From WTFY01 sp011523795 (lineage in GTDB: Bacteria > Pseudomonadota > Gammaproteobacteria > UBA4575), in contig OZ242278.1 in NCBI GenBank assembly GCA_965207475.1, positions 682,001-746,000 of the forward strand: a stretch of 64,000 nucleotides of DNA. The letters run 5' to 3'. The position numbers and the translations under genes are program-made. The notes below the pieces were generated by a model. It ran no database searches and was not told the origin of the DNA. It saw only the letters and a list, made by a program, of their open reading frames with translations. This document shows positions 46,816 to 56,729 of the stretch, one piece after another. Position 1 is the first letter of the stretch; every line of letters starts with the position of its first letter.

Positions 46816-48246
46816 TTGCAGGAACTCAAATCCGTGAGGGTTTCAGGTAAAACACCCGGACAAGGCATCCCTTTCGTGTATGCCATCGCTGCCCTGTTGG
46901 CCGTGGCACTCATCACTGGCAGCGTATTCAATACCCTTTCCAGCCGAACCCTGCTGAACGATAACCGATCACCCGAAGCTGAAGTGCCGTCTCCACCTCC
47001 ACCCGAATCCCCGGTGATGCCCTTTCAGGACGAGGTGGTGCCAGCTATCCCGCCAGAACCCCCGCAACCCGAAACATTGCTTGAAAAACCGGCCGAGCCG
47101 GTTGTTGCCGGCCAACCCTTACAACATGAAACCGACACGACCATCGTCGTAAGGAAAGGTGACACGCTGTCCGGAATTTTCAACAGGCTGGGCCTGTATC
47201 CCGAACTCAACCGGATCCTCAAGCTCGGCGAAGAGGTCAGGGAACTTGAAACCATCTACCCGGGACAGAAACTGCACCTAGCCCTGGACGGGGACAGGAT
47301 CACCTACCTGGACTTCGAATCCAGCAAAACCCGCTCGCTCAGGCTGTACAGGACTGAAAGTTCATTCACCGCCGAGAAACTCAACCGGAAACCGGCAAAA
47401 TACCTGCATGCAGCGGCTGGCATCATCAGCAGTTCCCTGTACCGCGCAGGGCGCAGTGCAGGGCTGTCCGATGCAATGATCATGAGCCTGGTACGCATCT
47501 TCGGGTGGGATATAGACTTTACCCGTCACATACAGGAAGGCGACAGCTTCACCGTCGTGTATGAAAAGCTCTACCTGGATGAAGAAGAGGTTGGTACAGG
47601 CGATATCATTGCCGCAGAATTCGTAAATGCCGGGAAGACTTACAGGGCATACCGTTACACCGACCTGTCCCGCCAAACGGACTACTACTCGCCTGACGGC
47701 AAAAGCATGCGTAAATCGTTTCTGCGTGCCCCGGTCAGCCTGGCGCACATAAGCTCCCATTTCAGCCTGAAAAGAAGGCACCCGATCCTGAACGTATTCC
47801 GTGCCCACAAGGGGGTGGATTATGCCGCAGCAACGGGCACTCCGATCATGGCTTCCGGAACAGGCCGGGTCATTTCCCGTGGGACCAGGGGCCAATACGG
47901 GAAAACGATCATTCTCAAACACGGTGACCTGTACACAACACTGTATGCGCACATGTCCAGGTATGCACGGGGCACGAGCGTTGGCAGCCGGGTGAAACAG
48001 GGCCAAACCATTGGCTATGTCGGACGTACAGGACTGGCTACCGGGCCCCATCTCCACTACGAATTTCGCATCAATGGGGTACACCATGATCCCTTGAAGG
48101 TAAGGCTGCCGGGAACCAGGTCACTGCCGGACTCGGAACTGGAGCATTTCAGGATGAGCATTCAGCCCCTGGTTGCCCAGCTCGATGAAAACACACCGCA
48201 CAGACTTGCCATGCAGGAAAACCAGGAAAGCACCTACTCACATTGA
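46816..48246 (+). CDS. M23-family peptidoglycan endopeptidase with LysM-like domain
   Basis: Up to 476 residues. It has an N-terminal membrane anchor (about 18-36), a proline-rich linker (PSPPPPESP), a LysM/OapA-like domain (RKGDTLSGIFNRLGL, about 114-160), and a C-terminal M23 domain. The zinc ligands are in HKGVDYAAATGTPI and GPHLHYEF. It resembles MepM, which cuts D,D-cross-links in the periplasm. The TTG at 46816 and a GTG at 46834 (AGGA ten bases upstream) are both possible starts. It forms a unit with anmK, a wall-recycling gene. Confidence 0.92.
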   Translation: MQELKSVRVSGKTPGQGIPFVYAIAALLAVALITGSVFNTLSSRTLLNDNRSPEAEVPSPPPPESPVMPFQDEVVPAIPPEPPQPETLLEKPAEPVVAGQPLQHETDTTIVVRKGDTLSGIFNRLGLYPELNRILKLGEEVRELETIYPGQKLHLALDGDRITYLDFESSKTRSLRLYRTESSFTAEKLNRKPAKYLHAAAGIISSSLYRAGRSAGLSDAMIMSLVRIFGWDIDFTRHIQEGDSFTVVYEKLYLDEEEVGTGDIIAAEFVNAGKTYRAYRYTDLSRQTDYYSPDGKSMRKSFLRAPVSLAHISSHFSLKRRHPILNVFRAHKGVDYAAATGTPIMASGTGRVISRGTRGQYGKTIILKHGDLYTTLYAHMSRYARGTSVGSRVKQGQTIGYVGRTGLATGPHLHYEFRINGVHHDPLKVRLPGTRSLPDSELEHFRMSIQPLVAQLDENTPHRLAMQENQESTYSH

Positions 48247-48280
48247 GCACCTGGACCGTCAGGCATGATATTCTGAAATC

Positions 48281-49399
48281 ATGCCTGAGTTCTTCATCGG
48301 ACTAATGTCCGGCACCAGTGTGGACGCCATCGATTCCGTACTCATGGATTTATCCGGGCCTGCCTCGCGTGTCATCACCCGTTCCAGCCAGGCCCTGCAC
48401 AAGGAACTGAAAAAAGAAATCCACCGTGTGATCCTGAAGCGGGCCTGGCCACAGGACGTAGAGGAGGTAGACCGCGAGTTTGCCAGGGCCTGCTCGGCAT
48501 CCGTTCACCGCCTGCTGCAGGAGGCCTCCATTCAGGCCGACCGCATCACGGCCATCGGCAGTCACGGACAGACTGTTTTTCACGATCCTTCGGGGACTCC
48601 GGCCGTCTCGGTCCAGATTGGCAGTCCCGGACAGATCGCGCGCATCACGGGCATCCAGACCGTGGGAGAATTCCGCCAAGCGGATATCGATGCCGGGGGT
48701 CAGGGTGCGCCACTGGCCTGCGCCTACCATGAGGCCCTGTTCCGGACCAGGGAGGAAGACCGGACGGTCGTCAACCTGGGTGGAATCGCCAACATTACCT
48801 GCCTGCCTGCCGACCCGGCCTCGGATATCACGGGATTTGATACGGGCCCGGCCAACACGCTTTCCGATGCCTGGACCCGCAAGCATCTTGAACGTGACTT
48901 TGACGACGATGGAAAATGGGCGCGGGCCGGCACGATCGACCAGGACCTGCTGCACCGGATGCTCGAAGACCCCTATTTCAAGCGGCAGCCCCCGAAATCC
49001 ACCGGTCGCGAAATGTTCAACCTGTCCTGGCTGCGGCAAAAACTCGACCGGTACGGAAAGCCGGTCCGGAACGTGGACATCCAATCGACACTGGTAGAGC
49101 TTACCGCACGGTCCGTCGCACGGGCAGTCGAATCCCATGCGCCCCGGACATCACGCGTCCTGTTGTGCGGAGGAGGCTGTTTTAACGCTTATCTTGTCTC
49201 GCGCATCAGGAAAGCCATGCGGGACGTGCCCGTCGCATGCACCGGGGCCTACGGGGTCCCTGAGAAATGGATGGAAGCCATGGCATTTGCCTGGCTTGCC
49301 AAGCAGCATCTGGAAGGAATACCTGGCAACATCCCCAGTGTAACTGGGGCCAGGCGGAAAGTGGTTTTGGGCAAGCTGTACCCACCGGACCGGGCCTGA
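48281..49399 (+). CDS. anmK: Anhydro-N-acetylmuramic acid kinase
   Basis: A 372-residue kinase of the ASKHA fold: N-terminal FIGLMSGTSVDAIDSVLMD, AIGSHGQTVFHDP, VNLGGIANITCLP and FDTGPANTLSDAW. It phosphorylates and opens 1,6-anhydro-MurNAc during wall recycling. It follows the M23 peptidase by 34 nt, as in Pseudomonas, and converges with erpA. Confidence 0.96.
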   Translation: MPEFFIGLMSGTSVDAIDSVLMDLSGPASRVITRSSQALHKELKKEIHRVILKRAWPQDVEEVDREFARACSASVHRLLQEASIQADRITAIGSHGQTVFHDPSGTPAVSVQIGSPGQIARITGIQTVGEFRQADIDAGGQGAPLACAYHEALFRTREEDRTVVNLGGIANITCLPADPASDITGFDTGPANTLSDAWTRKHLERDFDDDGKWARAGTIDQDLLHRMLEDPYFKRQPPKSTGREMFNLSWLRQKLDRYGKPVRNVDIQSTLVELTARSVARAVESHAPRTSRVLLCGGGCFNAYLVSRIRKAMRDVPVACTGAYGVPEKWMEAMAFAWLAKQHLEGIPGNIPSVTGARRKVVLGKLYPPDRA

Positions 49400-49465
49400 C
49401 TGCACGCACCATGAATGCCCAGGGCGCCCGGGTGCTTTGGTTACGGGCAGGTCGGGGCTTCGCGC

Positions 49466-49822
49466 TCAGCCCGGCGAGAATGAGGAACCACAACCGCAGG
49501 TCGTCTGTGCGTTGGGATTGCGGATGACGAACTGGGCTCCTTCAAGCCCTTCCGTGTAATCAATTTCTGCGCCCATCAGGTACTGAAAGCTCATGGGATC
49601 CACCAGCAGCATGATGCCCCCGTTCTCAACAGAGGTGTCCCCATCCTGCAAGTTCTCATCGAATGTAAACCCGTACTGGAATCCAGAGCATCCGCCGCCG
49701 CTGACGAATACGCGGAGTTTCAGGTTATCGTTATCCTCTTCCTGGATAAGCTGCTTTACCTTGTTTGCGGCCGCATCGGTGAATATCAGTGGTGCTGGCG
49801 GCGCAGTCTCAGTTGCTGACAT
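49466..49822 (-). CDS. erpA: Iron-sulfur cluster insertion protein ErpA
   Basis: A 118-residue A-type carrier with the three conserved cysteines: one in GGGCSGFQYGF and two in the C-terminal TTCGCGSSF. It transfers Fe-S clusters to targets such as IspG and IspH. Acidic residues before Cys fit ErpA better than IscA, and its place after bactofilin, DUF6776 and argC matches gammaproteobacterial erpA. Confidence 0.95.
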   Translation of the reverse strand: MSATETAPPAPLIFTDAAANKVKQLIQEEDNDNLKLRVFVSGGGCSGFQYGFTFDENLQDGDTSVENGGIMLLVDPMSFQYLMGAEIDYTEGLEGAQFVIRNPNAQTTCGCGSSFSPG

Positions 49823-49875
49823 AAATCCACTCCTGTCGGAAAACGTAAGTCCAGTAAATACTAGACATCAAATAG

Positions 49876-50277
49876 TTAGTCAATATCCCTGTTATGCGCA
49901 TCTTCGATGCCCGGAGACTGCCGGTGCACGAGTTTTCCATTGATTTCAGCTCCCGCCTCCATCTCCAGCGAGTGGTAGTAAATATCGCCGGTCACCTTGG
50001 CACCCTTTTTCAGCTCGATACTTGAACTGACATGCACATCGCCATGGACGGTACCGTTGATGACCACGTACGGGCCACGAATCTCACCCTCCACCGTGCC
50101 CGACTCATTGATGACCAGGACACACCCGTCTTCACATCTCGCCATGAGGTTCCCCTCGACGGTCCCTTCTATCTGCAACCCTCCGCCGTAGTACAGGTCG
50201 CCGACCACTTTCGAAGTGGAACCTATCAGCGTGTCTATCTGGACGGCCTTGATCTTTTTGCTAAACATCATATTCAC
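49876..50277 (-). CDS. Bactofilin (polymer-forming cytoskeletal protein)
   Basis: A 133-residue protein made of a right-handed beta-helix repeat: short stretches such as GDLYYGGGLQIEGTVEGNLMA, GTVEGEIRGPYVVINGTVHG and GDVHVSSSIELKKGAKVTGD with glycine every few residues, and short disordered ends. Bactofilins form filaments that help cell shape or localise wall enzymes. It fits with neighbouring wall genes. It lies 53 nt upstream of erpA. Confidence 0.93.
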   Translation of the reverse strand: MNMMFSKKIKAVQIDTLIGSTSKVVGDLYYGGGLQIEGTVEGNLMARCEDGCVLVINESGTVEGEIRGPYVVINGTVHGDVHVSSSIELKKGAKVTGDIYYHSLEMEAGAEINGKLVHRQSPGIEDAHNRDID

Positions 50278-50300
50278 TCCTTTCGCCCGATCCGGCGGAA

Positions 50301-51023
50301 TCAGGATTCTCTGTAGACCTCGTTCCAGTCGTAGCGCACCGAGACAGGGTTCTCACTGCTGTCATCCAGGGTCAGCGTGATGTGTACGCTGTCCGGCTTG
50401 AAATCCTCAGGCAATGCAATGTTTCCCGAAATTTCCTGGAAGTACTTCAGGGAAAACTTCAGCGGGCCCGGGCTGCCGGCCGCACTGATTTGACCGAAAT
50501 CGAGCCTGGTCTCCACCCCGTGGCGGGTCCCTCCGACTGCCATGCTCACCATGCCGGATGTTTTCTGCTGCTTTTTCGGTATCCCCGTCAAGACCAGTAT
50601 ATAGGCAAACTCGTCCGCGCCCCCGCCTTTCTGGAGATTGAAGGTCCTGACCCTTACCAGCCGGCGGTCGTCAGGAGTATACAGTGTGCGGTAAAAATGA
50701 AGTTCCCGGGCCAGTCCCTGCACCGCCGCTTCCTTCTCACGCAGCGACGCTTTCATCTTGTCCACGGCAATCGACTGGAGTTCGGCCGAGCGCCGCGCCG
50801 ACGCGGCCTCGCTTTTCAGTTCGCCGTTCAGTTTCTCCAGCAGCCTGATCCTGTCCTGGCTGTCAGGAACATCCGAAGTCCCGCTCCCGCCCGCAAACGG
50901 CAGCCAATGGCTGTTCATCCCCAGCCAGAAGGAAACGCTCACCGTGACCAGCAGGATGAAAATCGCCGGGCCGGAGGAGACGAGCCGCATGACGGGCCAT
51001 CTGATGCGGATCTTGCTTTTCAT
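50301..51023 (-). CDS. DUF6776-type membrane-anchored coiled-coil protein
   Basis: About 240 residues from an ATG at 51023. It has one membrane helix near residues 16-36 (SGPAIFILLVTVSVSFWLG), a coiled coil (about 58-108, RIRLLEKLNGELKSEAASAR) and a beta-rich C-terminal domain predicted to be periplasmic. The type is common between argC and the bactofilin gene in gammaproteobacteria; no function is known. It may anchor or regulate the bactofilin. It lies 27 nt downstream of argC. Confidence 0.82.
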   Translation of the reverse strand: MKSKIRIRWPVMRLVSSGPAIFILLVTVSVSFWLGMNSHWLPFAGGSGTSDVPDSQDRIRLLEKLNGELKSEAASARRSAELQSIAVDKMKASLREKEAAVQGLARELHFYRTLYTPDDRRLVRVRTFNLQKGGGADEFAYILVLTGIPKKQQKTSGMVSMAVGGTRHGVETRLDFGQISAAGSPGPLKFSLKYFQEISGNIALPEDFKPDSVHITLTLDDSSENPVSVRYDWNEVYRES

Positions 51024-51050
51024 GTCCTGCAAACCCCGGGCGGTGCCGCA

Positions 51051-52082
51051 CTAGGGGAACAGGCCAGACTGCATCAGCCCGACGGCTTCGTCGAGACCGA
51101 ACATGATGTTCATGTTTTGCACCGCCTGGCCGGCCGCTCCCTTCACCAGGTTGTCGATCACCGACAAAATCACGACCGCGTCCCCCTCATAGGGGCGCTG
51201 CACGGACAGCCTGCAGAAATTTGACCCTCTCACGTGCTTGGTTTCAGGCATCGCACCATGATTCAAGACCTCCACGAACGGCTCGCCGGCGAACCGCTCC
51301 TGATAGACGGCCTGCAGGTCCAGTGAACGGTCTGTCCCGGTGACGTACAGCGTGGCAAAGATCCCCCGCACCATCGGCGCGAGGTGCGGCGTGAACGTCA
51401 GGTTCACATCGGCCGCACAAACACCCTGCAATACCTGCTTGATTTCGGGCCAGTGGCGGTGTGCCCCGACATTGTATGCCCTGAAATTTTCCCCGGCCTC
51501 GCTGAACAATGCATGCACATTGGGATTTCGCCCGGCTCCGCTGACTCCGGACTTCGCATCCGCAATCACGTGCGCGTGCCCAGGCAGCCTGGACTCAAGC
51601 AGCGGCAACACTCCCAGTACCACCGCAGTCGGGTAACAGCCCGGATTCGCGACCAGCCTGGCGCTGCGAATCTGTTCACGGTTCAATTCCGGCAACCCAT
51701 ACACCGCGGCCTGCAGCAGGTCCGGGCAGGCATGCGCCTGCCTGTACCAGGATTCCCAGACAGCGGCATCCCTGATCCGGAAGTCTGCCGCGAGATCAAC
51801 CACCTTGACACCTGCCTCAATCAACTCGGGAACCATGTGCATGGCCGTTCCATTCGGCGCGGCAAAAAACACGCACTCGCAGTTCTTGAGTCCGGCCGGA
51901 TCGGGCTGGATAAAATCCAGCTCCAGACGGGGCGACAGGTTAGGAAACAGGGCCGAGACCGGTTTTCCCGCTTCGCCGCGGGAAGTGACCGCCTGAATCC
52001 TGACCCCGGGATGGTCTACGAGAATGCGCAGGAGCTCTGCACCGGTATACCCTGTCCCGCCCACAATCCCTACTGAAATCAT
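51051..52082 (-). CDS. argC: N-acetyl-gamma-glutamyl-phosphate reductase
   Basis: From the ATG at 52082 (MISVGIVGGTGYTGAELLR) 343 residues, the standard size. It has the NADP-binding GGTGYTG, the active-site Cys in RLVANPGCYPTAVVLG, and a C-terminal His region in GAHRHWPEI. Third step of arginine synthesis. The longer frame to 52145 lacks conserved sequence. Confidence 0.96.
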   Translation of the reverse strand: MISVGIVGGTGYTGAELLRILVDHPGVRIQAVTSRGEAGKPVSALFPNLSPRLELDFIQPDPAGLKNCECVFFAAPNGTAMHMVPELIEAGVKVVDLAADFRIRDAAVWESWYRQAHACPDLLQAAVYGLPELNREQIRSARLVANPGCYPTAVVLGVLPLLESRLPGHAHVIADAKSGVSGAGRNPNVHALFSEAGENFRAYNVGAHRHWPEIKQVLQGVCAADVNLTFTPHLAPMVRGIFATLYVTGTDRSLDLQAVYQERFAGEPFVEVLNHGAMPETKHVRGSNFCRLSVQRPYEGDAVVILSVIDNLVKGAAGQAVQNMNIMFGLDEAVGLMQSGLFP

Positions 52083-52177
52083 CGCTTTGACCCCGTGAAT
52101 AAATTGTAGGCATGATACTAGATTAATGGTGCAAGCCAAACGCATAAGTTGCTGGCGGCTCTGGCATAATCCGGTTT

Positions 52178-53929
52178 ATGAAGCCGCATTCCCCGATCAA
52201 GGCCCTTATCCAGCGTGCGCTCGAAGACCTGCGCCTGCGTACTTCACGACCGGATGCGCTGTCCCTGCTGGCGGTCCTGAGCGTGATTGCCGGGCTCCTG
52301 ACGGGCCTGGTCATCGTTTCATTCAGGCTTCTCATTGAAACCGTGCAGGGACTGGCTCTCCCGGACGGTTTGCCCGGGAACTACGAGGGACTGCCGGTAA
52401 GCGTGCGGATCGCATTGCCAGTAGCCGGCGCCCTGCTGATCGCACTCGTATTCAGGATCTGGGCCAAGGGTGAACATACGGTGGGCGTGCTGCACGTGAT
52501 GGAACGGCTTACCTATAAACAGGGCCACCTGCCCCTGCGCGGCCTGATCATGCAGTATGCAGGCGCCGCCCTGGCCATTCTTTCGGGACAGTCGCACGGG
52601 CGGGAGGGACCCTCCATCCATCTGGGCGCAGCCACCGGGAGCTTGCTGGGACAACGCCTGGGCCTGCCCAACAATACGGTCCGCACCCTGGTCGCATGCG
52701 GCACGGCAGCAGGCATCGGCGCTTCCTTCAACACTCCGCTGGCCGGGGTGATCTTTGCGCTTGAAGTGGTGATGATGGAATATACGCTGGCAAGCTTCCT
52801 GCCTGTCACCCTGGCTGCAGTAAGTGCCACCGCGGTTTCCCGCATGGTGTTCGGCGGCGGGGCCGTATTTTCCGTGCCGAGCTTTCCACTCACCACGCTG
52901 CTGGAGCTGCCCTATGTCATGCTGCTGGGGGTGGCCACCGGTTTTGTTGCATTTGCCTTCATCAACCTGGCGAGGATTTCCGCCAGCGCGGGGCAACACA
53001 TGCCGTTCTGGACGAGGCTCCTGCTTGCCGGGTCCATCACGGGCATCCTGGCGGTGTTTGCCCCACAGATCATGGGCCTCGGCTATGACACCTCCAGCAA
53101 TGTCCTGAACAGCAACATCGGGTTGACCCTGTTGCTGATGATCTTTGGAGCCAAGCTGGTGGCCACAGCCTGCAGTGTCGGTCTCGGCATGCCTGCAGGG
53201 CTGATCGGCCCGACGTTTTTCATCGGCGCATGCTTCGGCGGCATCATGGGGATGCTCGCACAGCCGGTATTCCCCGAGCTGTCCTCCTCCCCGGGCATGT
53301 ATGCCCTGATCGGCATGGGTGCCATGATGGGTGCGACCCTGCAAGCACCGCTCGCAGCCTTGACGGCCGTGTTCGAACTGACCAGCAACCCGAACGTGAT
53401 TCTCCCCGGAATGCTGGCCATCGTCACCGCCGAACTGACGACCAGACAGTTGCTCGGCCAGCGCTCCATATACCGGACACTGATGCGGCTGCGGGGGATG
53501 GACTACCGGTACAACCCCATGGTTCAGGCGCTCAGGCGGGTGGGCGTGGCAAATATCATGAACCGCAACGTGAAATGCAGTACCCAGGTGGTTACCTCCG
53601 AACAGGCTGCCAGTCTCACTGAACCCGGGACAGAATGGATCGTCATCGAGGAAAGCACACCCGCTGTCATACTGCCTGTCACAGACCTGGCAAACTTCAT
53701 GGCGAAAAACGAAAGCTCCGAATCATCCACCATTGACCTTGTGGAAATTCCCGCCAAGCGCCTGCAGGTGGGCTTCATCGACCTGCGCGCAGCCGTCGAC
53801 TCGGCACGCGAACAGTTTCAGCAGGAAAACGTGGAGGCATTGTGCATTCGAGGCATCACCGCACCCGGCTCGACAAGGATTTACGGAGTCCTGACCCGCC
53901 AGCATTTCAAGAACCTGTATTCCGTATGA
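52178..53929 (+). CDS. ClC-family chloride channel / transporter with C-terminal CBS domains
   Basis: A 583-residue membrane protein. ClC signatures: GREGPSIHLGAATG with the gating glutamate, GIGASFNTPLAGVIFALE, and GLGMPAGLIGPTFFIGA. The usual GSGIP first motif reads AKGEHTVGV, so the central serine is not conserved and ion selectivity may differ. Residues about 450-583 resemble a degenerate CBS pair (VANIMNRNVKCSTQV, YGVLTRQHFK). It is monocistronic and followed at 25 nt by hemJ. Confidence 0.93.
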   Translation: MKPHSPIKALIQRALEDLRLRTSRPDALSLLAVLSVIAGLLTGLVIVSFRLLIETVQGLALPDGLPGNYEGLPVSVRIALPVAGALLIALVFRIWAKGEHTVGVLHVMERLTYKQGHLPLRGLIMQYAGAALAILSGQSHGREGPSIHLGAATGSLLGQRLGLPNNTVRTLVACGTAAGIGASFNTPLAGVIFALEVVMMEYTLASFLPVTLAAVSATAVSRMVFGGGAVFSVPSFPLTTLLELPYVMLLGVATGFVAFAFINLARISASAGQHMPFWTRLLLAGSITGILAVFAPQIMGLGYDTSSNVLNSNIGLTLLLMIFGAKLVATACSVGLGMPAGLIGPTFFIGACFGGIMGMLAQPVFPELSSSPGMYALIGMGAMMGATLQAPLAALTAVFELTSNPNVILPGMLAIVTAELTTRQLLGQRSIYRTLMRLRGMDYRYNPMVQALRRVGVANIMNRNVKCSTQVVTSEQAASLTEPGTEWIVIEESTPAVILPVTDLANFMAKNESSESSTIDLVEIPAKRLQVGFIDLRAAVDSAREQFQQENVEALCIRGITAPGSTRIYGVLTRQHFKNLYSV

Positions 53930-53954
53930 CCGCGCCCGCAGGAGAAGTCCGACC

Positions 53955-54374
53955 ATGCCCTGGATAAAGGCCTTTCACATCATCTTTGTCACGACCTGGT
54001 TTGCCGGCCTGTTCTACCTGCCTCGCCTGTTTGTCTACCATGCCATGGCAGAGGACCGTGAGGGCATCGAACGGTTCCAGGTCATGGAACGGAAGCTTTT
54101 CCTTGGAATCATGACGCCCAGCGCGGTACTGGCTGTCCTGTCCGGAATCTGGGCGCTGTACCTGCTGCCTGGCTACCTGTTTTCCAACTGGATGATAGGC
54201 AAGCTGGTACTGGTCGGACTGCTGGTCCTCTACCACGCCTGGTGCGGGCGAATCATCCTGGATTTCCGGGCGGGCAGGAACTCCCGTTCCCATGTGTGGT
54301 ACCGCTGGTTCAATGAAGCGCCTGTCCTGGCACTGGTTGCAATCGTTATACTTGTGGTCATCAAACCGTTCTGA
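53955..54374 (+). CDS. hemJ: HemJ-family protoporphyrinogen oxidase
   Basis: A 139-residue protein with four membrane helices and the HemJ signatures: KAFHIIFVTTWFAGLFYLPRLFVYH with the conserved His, and KLVLVGLLVLYHAW. It converts protoporphyrinogen IX to protoporphyrin IX for haem in organisms lacking HemG/HemY. ATG preceded by AGGAGAAG. hemL is in the same window, about 6.5 kb away. Confidence 0.93.
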   Translation: MPWIKAFHIIFVTTWFAGLFYLPRLFVYHAMAEDREGIERFQVMERKLFLGIMTPSAVLAVLSGIWALYLLPGYLFSNWMIGKLVLVGLLVLYHAWCGRIILDFRAGRNSRSHVWYRWFNEAPVLALVAIVILVVIKPF

Positions 54375-54441
54375 TACAGGTTCACTTCCGGTACTGAAAG
54401 TCTGAAGTCCCGTATACTTTTGCCCATATCTGAATCCTGCC

Positions 54442-55095
54442 ATGGCCATCGCATTCTTTGATCTGGACCAAACCCTGCTGGACGGAGACAGTGACTTCGA
54501 ATGGGGGGCGTACCTTGTCTCGATCGGCAAGGTGGACGTAACGACCTATGAAACCGAGAACGAGCGGTTTTACAGGGATTACCTGGCCGGAAACCTGGAC
54601 ATTCAGGAATACCTCAGGTTCGCCTTGCGACCGCTCGCCGAAAACCCGTATTCAAAACTGTGCCAGTGGCGTGAAACATTCATTGATACCCGAATCCGGC
54701 CCATGATCAAGACCCAGGCCCCCGGCCTCATCCGGCAGCATCGTAACGCCGGCCATCACCCGGCGATCATCACTTCCACGAACCGGTTCATCACGGAACC
54801 CATAAAAGACCTGTTGCAGGTTGAAACACTGATCGCGACGGAACCTGCCCGGATTCGGGGGGAGTTCACGGGCGAAATCCAGGGTATACCCTGTTTTGGC
54901 AAAGGCAAGATCACGCATGCCAGGCAATGGGCCGAATCCAGGTCACACTCGCTGGAAGGCAGCTACTTTTACTCCGACTCCTTTACTGACCTGCCCCTCC
55001 TTGAAACCGTGGACAACCCGGTCGCCGTGGATGCTGACGAGAAGCTTACCGAACATGCCATCAGGAAGGGCTGGAAGCGCCTGAGCCTGAAATGA
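54442..55095 (+). CDS. HAD-IB family phosphatase (SerB-like)
   Basis: A 217-residue HAD protein: motif I FFDLDQTLLDGDS with both aspartates, a four-helix cap, IITSTNRFIT motif II, and YFYSDSFTDLPLLE motif III. It belongs to the SerB1/CicA-like subgroup; likely substrates are phosphoserine-like or lipid phosphates. It follows hemJ by 67 nt. The specific substrate cannot be told. Confidence 0.92.
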   Translation: MAIAFFDLDQTLLDGDSDFEWGAYLVSIGKVDVTTYETENERFYRDYLAGNLDIQEYLRFALRPLAENPYSKLCQWRETFIDTRIRPMIKTQAPGLIRQHRNAGHHPAIITSTNRFITEPIKDLLQVETLIATEPARIRGEFTGEIQGIPCFGKGKITHARQWAESRSHSLEGSYFYSDSFTDLPLLETVDNPVAVDADEKLTEHAIRKGWKRLSLK

Positions 55096-55115
55096 GCCTG
55101 ACCGGCCCAAGGCGC

Positions 55116-56048
55116 CTAGTACGAATAACCGAACTCCTGCCTGAACCGGGATTTGAATTCCTCCAGGGTAAACGCATGATTTTGCGTGCCATGGTGTTCC
55201 ACCTTCATGGCACTGATGAGTGCCGCGATGCGGCCGCTGACTTCCCAGTCCATTCCATGCATCAATCCGAAGATCAGGCCCCCGCGATAGGCATCCCCGC
55301 ATCCTGTCGGATCCAGCACGGAACCGGACCAGACCGCCGGAATGTCGAGGCTCCTGTCTCGCGTATGGATGACTGAACCCTCGCTGCCCCGGGTCACGAC
55401 CATCGCCTGGACGCGTTCGGTAATCTGCCTGGTGTTCAACCCGGTACGCTCCTGCAGGAGCTGTGACTCGTAATCGTTCACACACACGTAACTGGCCTGC
55501 TCGACGAACGAAGCCAGTTCCTCACCGTTGAACATGGGCAAGCCCTGGCCCGGGTCAAACACGAAGGGGATTCCCGCCTCACTGCACTGCCTGGCATGCT
55601 GCATCATCCCTTCCTTGCCATCGGGAGAAATGATGGCAAGGCTGATGCCGTCCCGGGCCGGCACGTCAATTTCATGTGCACAGTTCATCGCCCCGGGATG
55701 AAAGGCGGTAATCTGGTTGTCGTCCAGGTCCGTCGTGACAAATGCCTGCGCGGTAAATTCACCGTCGATTTTCTTGATGTATCTCTGGCTCAGCCCGCAC
55801 CGGTCAATCCAGTCCGAATACTGGTCAAAATCCTGGCCGGCAGTAGCCATGATAAAGCCCTCGCCGCCCAGCAGGTTCAGGTTGTATGCAATGTTGCCTG
55901 CACAGCCGCCAAATTCGCGGCGAATCTGTGGCACCATGAAGGACACGCTGAGGATATGCACTTTCTCCGGCAAGATGTGGTCCTTGAATCGACCCGGGAA
56001 TACCATGATGGTATCGTAGGCAAGAGACCCGCAGATCAGGGCTGACAC
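55116..56048 (-). CDS. PfkB-family carbohydrate kinase (adenosine-kinase-like)
   Basis: A 310-residue ribokinase-fold enzyme. It has the N-terminal substrate motif GGCAGNIAYNLNLLGGEG and the C-terminal signature SVLDPTGCGDAYRGGLI with the catalytic Asp. The family type with DPTGCGDAYR is near adenosine kinase, common in gammaproteobacteria. It converges with the HAD phosphatase gene. Substrate (adenosine or another sugar) not settled. Confidence 0.9.
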   Translation of the reverse strand: MSALICGSLAYDTIMVFPGRFKDHILPEKVHILSVSFMVPQIRREFGGCAGNIAYNLNLLGGEGFIMATAGQDFDQYSDWIDRCGLSQRYIKKIDGEFTAQAFVTTDLDDNQITAFHPGAMNCAHEIDVPARDGISLAIISPDGKEGMMQHARQCSEAGIPFVFDPGQGLPMFNGEELASFVEQASYVCVNDYESQLLQERTGLNTRQITERVQAMVVTRGSEGSVIHTRDRSLDIPAVWSGSVLDPTGCGDAYRGGLIFGLMHGMDWEVSGRIAALISAMKVEHHGTQNHAFTLEEFKSRFRQEFGYSY

Positions 56049-56165
56049 CGGTAAGACCCTTTTACAGTTTGTTTCATGGGCACTCTGTCGAATGTATCAG
56101 AAAACCCGTTCTGCTGGAACCGTGCCAAAGACGGCTGACCATGAACCCAATCCATACCTGTGCGC

Positions 56166-56729
56166 ATGTGTACGAAAGAGAAACTGGTTGAATATTATTC
56201 CTGGCTGCGAAAATTCGGCTACAACGATTCCCATAGCGGAAATGCCTCGTTCCGTGACCGGGATACGGTCTGGATCACTCCGTCCGGGGCTTGTGCGGAT
56301 ACCCTGCAGGCAAGCGATCTCGTTGCCTGCGACCTGAAGGGGGTTGCCGGGGCAAACGCCTCGTTTGATGCAAGGCTGCATGTCGAAGTGTACAGGTGCA
56401 ACCCGGAGATGCAGGCCGTGCTGCACAGCCACGGACCCTACACCATCGCCATGACCATGGATGGCAGGGACTTTGTCCCGGAAGATTTCGAGGGCCGGCT
56501 GTATTTCCCGGTCGTACCGGTGCACACCATCCCTTTTACGGATTATTCAGAAAAATCGCCTGGGCTCGTCGCCCGGACCCTGGGCCGGCACCGTATTACC
56601 GTCACGCGGGGACACGGCGTCTACGCCTGCGGAAAAACGCTGGACCTTGCGTACAAGTGGACCTGCTCGCTGGAACATTCCGCAAAAATTTCATGCCTCA
56701 GAAAGCAGGCCAGTCCGGCAGCTAGGTGA
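56166..56729 (+). CDS. Class II aldolase / adducin-family protein
   Basis: About 187 residues from the ATG at 56166; a GTG two codons earlier is possible. Motifs: YNDSHSGNASFRD phosphate-site loop, the zinc histidines in VLHSHGPYTIAM, and a third His in TRGHGVYACG. It resembles fuculose-phosphate aldolase and MtnB-like dehydratases. Its last 8 nt overlap the end of the rubredoxin gene on the other strand. Confidence 0.9.
   Translation: MCTKEKLVEYYSWLRKFGYNDSHSGNASFRDRDTVWITPSGACADTLQASDLVACDLKGVAGANASFDARLHVEVYRCNPEMQAVLHSHGPYTIAMTMDGRDFVPEDFEGRLYFPVVPVHTIPFTDYSEKSPGLVARTLGRHRITVTRGHGVYACGKTLDLAYKWTCSLEHSAKISCLRKQASPAAR

Noticed and set aside
52319..53344. 341-codon minus-strand frame opposite the ClC gene
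   Set aside because: Antisense shadow with low-complexity His/Gln/Gly composition.
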